In this document: positions 36,478-46,081 of the stretch, piece after piece
How the letters are laid out: the number at the start of each line of letters is the position of its first letter
Numbering within the stretch: the stretch's first letter is position 1
Assembly: GCF_000143415.4 (NCBI RefSeq)
Contig: NW_003314340.1
Span: forward strand, 614,161 to 678,160
DNA: 64,000 bases
Origin: Selaginella moellendorffii
Lineage: Eukaryota; Streptophyta; Lycopodiopsida; Selaginellales; Selaginellaceae
Direction of reading: 5' to 3'
Notes under the pieces: model-generated
Told to the model about the DNA's origin: nothing
The model's input: the letters and a program-made list of their open reading frames with translations, nothing else
Database searches by the model: none
Position numbers and translations under genes: made by a program

Positions 36478-37553
36478 GTGATGCCTTTCATCTTTATTCC
36501 ACGGTTTTTCCATGTCTACCATGATTCTCCTGTTTTAGGCAGGCATATGGGACATCGTCGTGTGATCGAGAAGCAGTGTAGGTCTTTCTATTGGCCAGAG
36601 ATGCGACATGATGTTATTCGGTATGTGTGTAGCTGCATTTGGTGCCAAGATCATAATACTCCCCCTCATGCCGTGGAAAAATAGTTGGAGTCAATTGTAG
36701 TTTCTCGTTCATTTGAGTTGGTGACGTTTGATCTTATGGGACCTTTTCCACAATCGACTGCTAGTAATGAATACGTTATTATTGCTTATGACTATTTGAC
36801 TCGTTGGGGGTGCTCTTGCTAGTGCCTCTACAATTGTTGTTGGATACTTCCTCCTCAATTGAATGGTGTTCTAGCATTCTTGTCCAGAGCAGATTCTTCC
36901 GGATAATGGTCTCGCATTTATGGCTGAGGCATTTTATGTTTTGACGTCTTGGTTGGGGATATACCACACTTTCACTAGTGCTTATCATCCACAGTCAGAC
37001 AGTTTGGTAGAACGGCTTGTTCGGACATTCAAAGAAATGATCACGAAATACATGAACTTTTAGCATTTGGATTGGAATGGTTATTTGCCGTGTCTTCGGT
37101 ATGCATATATCATAGGAGTGTAGAGTTTTATTGGTGCTTCACCATATAAACTTCTATATGGTCATAATCCAATATTACCAATAGAGTTAGATTTACCTTT
37201 GTGATTGCCACGAGCTACTGATGCTAAGTCATGGGATTAGTATTTGACGAGCATTCTTCCACTTGTCCAAGTAGAGTCTACTAAACACTTAGGCCCCATA
37301 CAAGTGGGACAACAATGGCATTATAACTCCTATCATTATCCACCTGCGGAGTGCAAAGTGGATGACGTGGTGTTAGTCCATTTTTCTCATGTTACGATAT
37401 GTGGTTTATTTAAGGGGCTCCTTACTTAGTGGAAAAGACCGTATCTGGTGTTGTGGCAAGTTGGATCACAAGTTTATGAGGTTCGGCATGACATCCAACA
37501 AGCCAATTCTTCAGAAATTGTGCATATACAGCGGTTGAAACACTTCATATAAA
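36478..37553 (+). pseudogene. Integrase remnant of gypsy B
   Basis: The HHCC zinc-binding module is seen in VYHDSPVLGRHMGHRRVIEK and YVCSCIWCQ. Core-domain pieces follow (FDLMGPFPQS, DNGLAFMAEAF, SLVERLVRTFKEMI with the third catalytic acid), then a chromo-like or end segment (VHIQRLKHFI). Frameshifts near 36810 and a stop near 37062 break it. Confidence 0.75.
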
Positions 37554-37660
37554 GGGATCAAGAACAGCTAGTACCACCTACAGATCTACCGATGCTTCCT
37601 CTTCACGTTCCTTTAGATCCTGGCGATGGTTTTCTATTATTTCGAAAGGAGGGGATGATG

Positions 37661-37832
37661 TGAGGTTCAAGTGTATGGCTACAATGCCATATACTAATAT
37701 TAGTATAGTGTGTTTTTGGTAACCATCAGATTGGTTTCAATCTGGACCACTCGCTCTTGTATAAGCTAGAGTTTTTAAGCTAATTGATATGCACATTTTC
37801 TGTATTCCCTTTCCATGTTTCATACACTTACA
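37661..37832 (+). repeat. 3' LTR of gypsy B
   Basis: It begins TGAGGTTCAAGTGTAT directly after the polypurine tract and ends ATACACTTACA. It pairs with 3021-3194 of element A. Confidence 0.8.
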
Positions 37833-38699
37833 TACCATAATAGGGATGTTTGTTAGAACATAAAATAAAATATTTGCTAAAAAAGTATTTTTATTTCTTT
37901 CTTAATTCTGTACTCTATGCTTTATAACTAATAAATGTTAGGTTTATCAGAATTTAAAAATTATTAAATTTTAAATAAAATTCTATATAAAACTATATAA
38001 TTGTTTGAAAGGAAAAAAAACAACCATTGATATAAGCTTTTTGTATATAAAATAGAGATTTGATTCTTTTCTAGAATACATTCTTGAGGGGTTTTATTAT
38101 ATCATATTATCTAGAATTTATGAATCTCTATTCACTCTCATTTGAAGAGAGGGAAATACATATAAATATCTGTGAGTTCTAGTGTTAGTAATTTAATGCT
38201 TGCAATCTTTTTTTCTAGGGTTTAAGGGCTAAGAAATGCAATAGCTATCCCAACTAAACCACACAAGAGAAAAAAAAAGAGGATAGTGAAGATAGTGATC
38301 AAATTCAATAACAAAAGATGTAACAAATTGAATGAAAAATAATGCTCTCCTACTTGTTTTAGATAATTGCAATTTCTTAACTTTTAAGAAATGCTTTATT
38401 TATTTTCTAGCTTCTGGTGAAAACAATGGCAATGATTAGTATGATGGCATATATGTTCTTACAACACACTGTACCATCATGTACCCGAAAGACTACCATA
38501 AAATATTTTTTGAGATGGTAAAGACAGAAATAGAGACATCCGAGTACTATGTCTAGTATTGCAAAAAGAGCACTCACAAGTAAATGAAATAAAAAGTGAA
38601 ATGAAAAACTTTTTTTTATTAATTAAAGTATAATAATTTTATATTATTGATAAAAAATAAACATCAATAGTTTTGGAAAATCTAGTTAGCTCCAAAAGT
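37833..38699. other. AT-rich sequence, no gene seen
   Basis: It is low-complexity AT-rich DNA downstream of gypsy B with no convincing ORF, possibly the 3' flank of the SWIM gene remnant. Confidence 0.5.
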
Positions 38700-38885
38700 T
38701 TTTTTCAACTCAGCAATAATAAGGCTTGCTTGGTATATATGAATATCCACTTCAAAATTCTAGTGCAAGATGTTAATGAAAAATGCTTGCAAGGAATGTA
38801 TACCTTCTCATCTTCCTCACACTTTATAAAGTCTGGACATATGCAATAAAGAAAGTCTTGAATGGCAATTGTGTACTCTCCACCT
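38700..38885 (-). pseudogene. SWIM zinc-finger gene remnant, part 2 (downstream of the transposon)
   Basis: Read on the minus strand from 38885, the frame is GGEYTIAIQDFLYCICPDF then KVYIPCKHFSLTSC, the C-x-C...C-x-H pattern of a SWIM zinc finger. Its upstream half lies beyond the 11.1 kb transposon at 49975-50292, in the same frame once the element and one AGGT copy are removed. The parent protein is not identified. SWIM fingers occur in MULE/FAR1-type and other plant proteins. Confidence 0.6.
38882..38885 (+). repeat. Target-site duplication ACCT, left copy
   Basis: It abuts the left TIR. The right copy is 49975-49978. On the minus strand it reads AGGT. Confidence 0.85.
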
Positions 38886-38909
38886 AAGCTCTATTTCGTT
38901 AAAGTGGGA
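38886..38909 (+). repeat. Left terminal inverted repeat
   Basis: The 24 bp are perfectly complementary to 49951-49974. A further inverted motif (TCCCACTTG at 38923-38931) forms a subterminal hairpin with the end of the TIR. Confidence 0.92.
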
Positions 38910-39327
38910 ATTGTCATTATCCCACTTGTAAAATAAGGTTTCCAAACCTTTATATAGTATATAAATATAACAAAATTCAACTGCATTGAGGCATATGCCA
39001 TTTTATTTTAAACAAGGAAATGTCTACTCAATCACTTCTCCTCCCCCTGCCACTGCTTCACCTCTCTCTTCTCTTTGTCATCGTCGTCCAATTTCTTTCC
39101 ATCCTTTTAATATTGGCTCAGTTGCTCCGAGTCTAGGTGGAGCCCAAGTCCCCATTCAATCTTTACTTTCCCCTTATTAATAAAACAACTTTGTAGACTT
39201 CCAATAACATGCTGTAACACTTTTAGTATAATGCAAATCCTCTTAAAGAATTGTCTTTTAATATTAATACAATGACATGGAACCCCATGCCATAATAAGT
39301 TACATTTTTAAATAAATACATGCCATC

Positions 39328-40240
39328 TCAGACTGTTATTTTTTGCCTCCAACGCCTATACAATAATCTTGGAATTTCATCACTCTCCACACTATCAGGA
39401 TTTAAACCCAATAGTAATGCCATCTCTTCTCTAATACGTCCACGCTCATGTTCAGTGGTCGAAGAACCCATCCGGTTGAGCAGATTATGGAGATGCGGAT
39501 AGTGCTTGGCTAGACAATATACATGCCATAAATGATGACTGGTGTCTGTCCGATCAAATGGCTTCTGATATACCGTTCCATCTGCCATTTGGTTGATTTC
39601 TGCAGCCACCTCCTGGACTGGCCGGTTCTCTATCACCATTGCTCCAAGCCGTTTTGCAAGGTCCCCCAGAACATACGGTTTCTTCTCCCTAGTTTCCATA
39701 CTGCAAGAGATGGGGTGCACTGCATATGTGTGCGTGTTTGCTGCAGTTTTAATCGGCGAGTCATCGATGATGAGGATTTCACTTGACCTAGCAGTCCGGT
39801 TCATCACTATAGCCTCTGGCTTGACGAAGATGGGCTTGCTACCCCTCACATGGACCATAGTCAAGCAATCCTCCTGCGTTAGGAGAAAGTCAAATGGTAA
39901 TATTACTCGCGTCTGATCGTGCATCATCTGTAGCAACGTTAATGCATTGTGGCGCATCATGGATGTCCAAACTCCCAATTGCAAATTGAACCCGGCCCTC
40001 TGTTTTAAGTGTCGCATGGTCATTATTAGATCCCGCAGTTTCTCCCGTGTGATTAATGTGAATCTGTCTCTTTTGACCAACTTGCGACTGCAGGCTTTGG
40101 AGGGTGCAGTGACATTCGAGGACGAGCCACGCTCATGGGAGAAAAGGACACCGTTCAGATCAAAAACGATACAGTACCTTCGCCGTGACTATGAAATGAA
40201 ATGCGTCAGCATAAAAAATGGTACAAGTCAATTTTACCAT
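39328..40240 (-). CDS. FCP1/HAD-like phosphatase homologue carried by the transposon
   Basis: The exons are 40240-40238 (just the ATG) and 40188-39328, giving 287 residues; an in-frame TAG directly precedes the ATG. The HAD motif I region reads YCIVFDLNGVLFSHERG; the second aspartate of DxDx is asparagine, as in a plant FCP1/SCP-like subgroup with DLNG. Motif II is near LGVWTSMM, and EILIIDDSPIK matches the FCP1 DDSP motif. The C-terminus is basic and helical (RLLYRRWRQKITV). It lies 82 bp downstream of the stop of the 40323-42507 gene on the same strand and inside the TIRs, so it is cargo or an accessory gene. Catalytic activity is uncertain. Confidence 0.68.
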
Positions 40241-40322
40241 CTACAATATTAGCGAATGGTGCTCCCGATGGTCGTTGAGAGGGTTTTGGTCGAGGAAACG
40301 TGAAGGGCGGAAATACTCTCCT

Positions 40323-42507
40323 CTACAATGTGGGGTCAATCGCATCCGATGGCGTATGGGCACATGCCATTTCAGCTGTAGACTCTGGTACAACTAGCTC
40401 AACAGTGGCATGGGGTGGTTCCGATGGCGTGTGATCACACGCCATTTCAGCTGGTGCCTCCGTTAGCAAAGTGGACATGACCAAACAGGCAGCAGGGGCA
40501 GTGTAGGGAGGTTCCAACGGGACGATTGGGCACAAGTTGAGTCTGTTGGAAATGAGGATACGACTGGCTCGGCGGCTGGGGCGGCCTCATGCGGGTCCAA
40601 TGGCGCCTGGTCACCGTCAGTTGGATACGTGGACAAGATTGACTTAGTGGTATGGGCAGCATCAAGTGGAGCGTGGTCAGCTTGCTTGGCGTTGATATGG
40701 ATAGTAGCCTCCACCAGCTCTGATGACTCTTGCAGCCAAGTAGAGTCCACTGGCGGATCCATATGCATGTCCAAATATCTCCCTTCGATTGAGATGGTAT
40801 CCTCCCGTGCTACTAAAAACAAACTCATTAGCACATTGAATCGACTATACTGTATTTACCATCAACTGCTATTGAGGAACTAGGACCGATATCACTTGGG
40901 CGCACTGCTGATTCTGAAGGATTGGACATACGTTTCGACCCTTGCTTGGCACTATCCTTCCTCGACACTAAAGGCTAGAGTTTGTAAATTCAACTGAATA
41001 ATCTCTACTTACCATTTGCTCTGCGACCTACATGGACAATGTTAGAAATGGTAAAAGGTTAGGAATGGATGTACTATTATTTACCTGATGGTTTGTCTTG
41101 TATGACCTTCCTCCGCTGCTCTTTGGCCACCTCAGGCTGGCCATCGTCGTCATCATCATCGTCGTCGTTATTGTGATCGTCACTATTGTGAGGACCATCC
41201 AAGTCCTCTTCTTCCTCCTCTTCTTCGTCCTCCTTTTCTTTGTCCTCCTCTTCGTCCTTCTGCTCTTCCTGCTCATTATCTTTCTCTGGCTCCTCATCCC
41301 CCTCCTGCATTTCTTCCATAGGCTGCTCAGGCTGGATGGCTTGTTCTTCCAGGACCATCTTGGGAAAATCATCTGGCCAAGTCTCCATCTCAAAATACAA
41401 GACATCCATAGCCTGTTTTAGTGCGTGACCTAGGACTGTATCCTCACCCGACTGTCTTAACATGGTTTCTGCACGTTCTTGCACCCTTCTAAGACGATGA
41501 GATGGGAAAAACGTGGCCCTGACTTGAAAAGCATCCCTCATCCATTGTACCTCTCCATTGAGATTGGGGAAGGGGAGTCCGCCATAGGAATCTGAGTCAG
41601 GAGGTGGTGACTGCCTACTTTCACTCAGCCCTTGATCTGCAATGAATGGCATGAGCACACACGCCATAACTGCGAGGCATTACCTATCATCTTTTCATTG
41701 CCCTTCTTCCTTTTCGAATCAAATGCCTCTGATCCCGACGACTGTCCAATGTGCTTTCGTTTTTTATGACCACTGTCAGTTTGAGCTTGGCTAGTGCTTG
41801 CCTGTTTTGCCTTTGAAGAAGTGTCTCCTGCAAGGAATGGCATGAGACCACACGCCATTGCAAATATAATTTGTACCTCCTTTTTTCCTATTGCTTGTCT
41901 GTTTGTCCTTCTTCGACGCGCCACCAGTGCGCTTTTCAGTCCTCGTGTCTGAATATTCACAATGATCTATAATCAAAATGGCGTGAGGCCTCACGTGACC
42001 TTACCTTGTGCAGGTTGTGAGCTCGGCCCAACATGGGTATCTTCAACAGTAGCTGTTAACGCCGTTTCAGCATCTGGGGGTGGCCACGCTCCTGCATACA
42101 AAGCTTGTGAGATAACATATAAACTTAAAGTGCGTACTCACCAGGTTCGCAGAGAAGATACTGTTTTTCTTTGGCAACTGTAATTATATGCTCCATTGAA
42201 GTCACCTCTTCAATGGAGTTTGTTACCGCAACACACAGGACACCCTTGAGTAGTGCGGCTCGAAAGAATAGTCCGCCGCAGTTGTACTCGACAACGCATT
42301 TGCCCTTGGAGTCGGAAGCAGGTGACCCACCCGCTATTGCGTTGAAGACCCAGCTGAGCATTTCCCATGCTGCACCTGGAGCTTTCTTTGGATTGGAAAG
42401 CTCCATAGCCGTCTTCAGTTCCTCAGGCACGGGTAAATTGACCTCCCTCAGATCAATTCGATCGGCCTTGTCGAACGAAGCTGGGAAGTCACTCCAGTCC
42501 CACTCTG
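40323..42507 (-). CDS. Basic/acidic low-complexity transposon protein with C-terminal tandem repeats
   Basis: Minus-strand exons: 42507-42142, 42091-42005, 41966-41877, 41827-41684, 41636-41085, 41027-41013, 40967-40860, 40812-40323. Every junction is in phase 1. The parts in order are a folded-looking region (AEWDWSDFPASFDKADRIDL, GGLFFRAALLKGVLCVAVTN), a lysine-rich NLS-like region (KRTGGASKKDKQ, GHKKRKHIG), a helical block (RRVQERAETMLRQSGEDTV), a long Glu/Asp run (41110-41330) and about 24-residue tandem repeats (DHAPLDAAH, DQAPLDPHE, AEMACDHTPS). A frameshift is needed near 40530 to enter the last repeats. Introns at 41637-41683, 41828-41876 and 41967-42004 each hold a 22-bp palindrome. 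It may be the continuation of the ParB-like gene upstream, but that join is one base out of frame. Confidence 0.6.
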
Positions 42508-42541
42508 CTGCAAGACCAATAACAAGGGCGAGTGTGAAGAT

Positions 42542-44937
42542 TCAGACATTCGTCGGTATCTTCTTCTTAGCCATTATCCCATGGATCTCCCGCATCTCCT
42601 TGCCTTTCAACCGAGCCTTCACCTCGTTCAAGGCCTTCCAAAACTTGTGATAGGATTCGGAGTCGTAGATCATATAGTGGACTGAAGATTCCACCTCCGC
42701 AAGTCCCACCATTAAGTCAATGATGGAGCTGACTTCGTCTGCATGAGTGATCTCCTCGTTTGTGAAGTCCATCACATAAAAGATGTTCTTGACCTGCTCA
42801 TCTCCGCGGGAAACGATGCTCCTCCACCTTTGATCCTCATCCGAATTCAAGTATACCCGGTAAGGTTCTCGATAGGCCTCTGCTGCGGGGTCGAGCTGTT
42901 TCTGAAGCCGGCGGTCGACATCACTCTTAATGAAATTTGGATACTGATCCAACTTCTCAGCTTTACTTTTTGTGGCATCCCGCAGCAGATCGATGAACTT
43001 GGGGGCCCCCTTCACGTACTCGTCGATGTCTTCATTTGACAAATCCAGCGCTTCCATCATCTCTTGCGTGGTGTCGATGCTCACCCTCTCCATGGCCACT
43101 TGCTCGAAGATCCAATCCTTCAATAGCGCACGAGCTCTCAGAGTCGTGCATAAGTCCTCGTATGTCACAATATGGCCAGGAGTCATTTTGGTCTTGTTGA
43201 AGACTACCTCACCACGTAGAAGAGCATTAGCCACTGTCAGAAGGTCGTCGTCGTCTAGAGACCGCGAGAAACGCAAGGCGTTGAGCTTCAAATCATTGGG
43301 CTTCCGGCCGTCCTCCACACCTATTGAGTTTAGTAACTCCCCGTCATGGTACCTCCTCAGCACATCTACCCATTTGTCAAAAACAACTTTTGTCGCGAGT
43401 AGAATGTTATGGATGCTGAGTGTGTCATTGACCCCCAGTGTTTTCGAGAGAAGACTCGAGAATTCCTGCAATGGAAATGGTGTGAGGCCACATGCTATGC
43501 CACATGCAACGAGGCGTACTTGCCAGGCATTAGTTGCTAGTGCACGTCCTTGTCCTGGTTTTTGTGGCTTCTTCAGTTGAACCCAGAGCTTCCGTGTTCG
43601 TGCTAATGTCTCGTGCAGACCCGATTTGTAGCACGTTTCTTGCTTGACATTCTGCGCGTGGGAGATGTATATGATAGATCGGAGGGGCGAGTTGCCTTTT
43701 ATTAGACGGACAACTCTTGTCTTGAAGACTTTCTTCACCTCCTCGCCCACCATAATATCCACAACTATCTCTTGCATCGCCAAGCTAGAATGCTGCCCGG
43801 AGACGGCATAGAACCGGATGTTCTGATCGTCCAACACCTTCCTATTGATAAAGTCTGGAAACCTCGTCTCGCCCTTCATTGTTCGGTAGTAGGGGATCAC
43901 GTCTGCGATGTCGGGTGTTACTAGACTTGCCAGTATCTTCTGCTTCAGTTTCTCCACCCACTCATCAGATACTAGCCTGTGGTTGTATTTGCTTTGGATG
44001 TCGATACGGCTCACGTCGATTGTATATACTTTGTTGGAATAGTAACAAGTATTATTATCTGCGACGATTTTTGCTGCCTCTTCTTGCTCTTTCTGCTCTT
44101 TGCGGCTCTTCTTTTTGGTGGGTGTAGTGTTCAAACCCGAGGCAATGGCATCACCGAGTAGCTTCTTTTTTGGAGGAGAGTCGGACGTCGGCTTGAGCTT
44201 GACCACCCTTTTCTGCTTCGGGGTAGTTTTCAGATCGACCTCCTTCCCCTTCGCTTCGCGAACTAGAGGCACTTTCAACGGCTCAATGTTGGAATATAGT
44301 TTTTGAACATCGCCGTAGGTGAGGTCCGTGGATTCCATGTGATCTTCATAGACCCGCAGCGTCTTTGAAATTGTGGGCCTCCCAGACAACCTCTCCCTAG
44401 CTCCCTTTAGGAATTCCTCATAGCCGCTGCCCCCCTCTGGGAAGCCGCTAGGATGTGCAAGGTGGATCTTGAAGGCAGACGCTGTCTCTACCACAAGTGC
44501 CAGTCCATATTCTTGCATGGAACTGCATGGAGTGTCTATCACTTGGATGAGGATCCCCATGCATTCTTTTCTCCCACCATCTGTGTTGTACAGCGTCAGA
44601 TCCTCGCCTTCCATCCCGAAAGTCCAACTGGTGAGCTCCTCCCCCTTTTCTACATCCACATTGACAGTGGCTGGAAGAAGAACGCAATTCCTCGCCTGTT
44701 CAGAAATGCACAACAATTAGAGCTGACAGATGAAAAGCTAGCAGCTGGAAATAACGTGATGCCACACGCCATTCACCACTGCATCAGATGTCTTGAGGCT
44801 GCATCCTAAGATGGCGTGAGGCTACACACCATCTGTAACCGGACTGCACTCGAGAGCCCAATTGGTGCATGCCAATGTTGCTACTGAATGGCATGTGGCC
44901 TCATGCCATTTTCTACTTGGCCTAAAAGACTTACCAT
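42542..44937 (-). CDS. ParB/sulfiredoxin-fold-like protein of the transposon
   Basis: Minus-strand exons: 44937-44935 (ATG), 44880-44840, 44798-44777, 44695-43520, 43465-42542. They make about 721 residues in one frame. A lysine-rich segment (TPTKKKSRKEQKE) precedes a region resembling ParB-like domains: VYTIDVSRIDI, HRLVSDEWVEKLKQKI, RFYAVSGQHSSLAM (GQH motif) and IIYISHAQNV. The C-terminal half is helical with no name I can give. The intron at 43466-43519 is 54 nt with no stop, so a single 724-codon ORF also reads through it. Four introns (44881-44934, 44799-44839, 44696-44776, 43466-43519) each contain one 22-bp palindrome. ParB-like domains bind or nick DNA and some hydrolyse CTP; a role in transposition is inference. 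Confidence 0.58.
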
Positions 44938-45040
44938 TTGAAGCCGAATGGAGGCGTGACAACCGGACTCGCTGGCGAATGTGCACTGTGTGTGCAGCAG
45001 ATCGTAACAGCAAAGCTACTCTGCCACTTATAGTTGGAGA

Positions 45041-45330
45041 GTGGCACTGAAATCTCCCGGGACGCCAAGTGGGCTGCGTGTGGGTGGCGGAGTGGGCGGC
45101 GGAGTTGGCGGCGAAGTTACAAACTGGGTGTGTCTTGAAGTGGACGCCGATGCACATGAGCGCGATGCGAGCACGAGTGTGATGCAAGCGCGAGTGGACG
45201 CCGATGCACACGAGAAACCTGTAGAGAAGGTAGATGAGCGCGAATGTGAGCGTGATCGCGAGTGGGAGCGCGATGCGAGCGCGAGTACGAAGCAAAATGC
45301 AAAACCTAACCTCACACGCGCGAAATGTCA
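45041..45330. repeat. GC-rich direct repeats between the divergent transposon genes
   Basis: GTGGACGCCGATGCACA occurs at about 45141 and 45193, GAGCGCGATGCGAGC at about 45158 and 45266, and GGCGGAGT units at 45088-45110. The block lies between the divergently oriented ParB-like and transposase genes and may act as their shared promoter or a binding region. Small ORFs here are low complexity. Confidence 0.45.
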
Positions 45331-45352
45331 CGACGGTTGGTAATCTCGCCAC

Positions 45353-45486
45353 ATCATCATTCCTCGGACTTGGGCGCCACCATTAATTTCTGGATCGCCG
45401 CACGCATGCATGCATGTGAAATCCAAAAGAAATCCGCAACGTCATCATTCCTCGGACTGCATGCACACGAAATCCAAAAGAAAGAT
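45353..45486 (+). repeat. Direct repeat pair with CATCATTCCTCGGACT and GAAATCCAAAAGAAA
   Basis: The two blocks recur in the same order about 90 bp apart (45353-45435 and 45442-45485), with GCATGCATGCATG between them. They lie in the 5' flank of the transposase gene; function is unknown. Confidence 0.45.
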
Positions 45487-46081
45487 CATGATTGGGATAT
45501 CATTTAATACCCTCGCTATATTTATACCATGCATGATTGGATATTCCAAAGCATCTTGTATTTCCAAAAATGCCAGATGTTCAGCTAAATAAATTGTCAG
45601 AGGATTTGATGTGACGTTCAAGCGTGTGGGCTCATGCAATTTTGATCCCAAAAAATGCACCAAAAAATGCTCGGCATCATCTGGCGTTATCTCTTGAATG
45701 GCGTGGGGTCGCATGCCATTTTCAGGGGCACATAGGAGTATATTCCTAGAATATTATGACATGCGCGAGATTGTTTTGAGTTTTCTGGAGATCCAACCGT
45801 TAGATCACAACTAAATTTTACAGAATGGTATACAATGTCCTTCTTGATGACCCTGCAAAGAAGCATCTCGATCGGACACCACATGAGACCACACGAGCCT
45901 TACAATGTTTCAGGGGCATTTGCCATAGATTCGACCATTATTTTGCTCCAAGATTCTACAGTTTGGTGTGCATTGACCTTTCCATCGACACTGCAAAGGA
46001 ACATCACAATCAGATGCGAGATCACAAGAAACCAACTTCACTAACTCTGGTTTCACCAAGATCTACGTAAGGAGTTATGAA

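Larger units (their letters stand above)
33890..37832 (+). mobile_element. Ty3/gypsy retrotransposon B, 5'-truncated and decayed
   Basis: It begins within the last part of the gag zinc knuckle (compare 4190) and continues through protease (about 34240-34330), RT (34800-35400, including [20 protein letters not shown] and the catalytic NFIDDVLIH), RNase H (35714-35950), connection (to about 36440), integrase (36478-37100) and an end region to 37553, then a polypurine tract (AAAGGAGGGGATGATG) and a 3' LTR (37661-37832). Stops and frameshifts are frequent. A short foreign block at about 35451-35594 interrupts the RNase H lead-in compared with copy A. There is no 5' LTR, so the copy is dead. Confidence 0.85.

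Noticed and set aside
42972-43580. 202-codon plus-strand ORF
   Set aside because: Antisense of the ParB-like gene, whose frame is longer, motif-bearing and flanked by splice signals.
44822-45352. 176-codon minus-strand ORF upstream of the ParB-like gene
   Set aside because: Low-complexity translation of GC-rich direct repeats; the ATG at 44935-44937 followed by GTAAGT is a better start.
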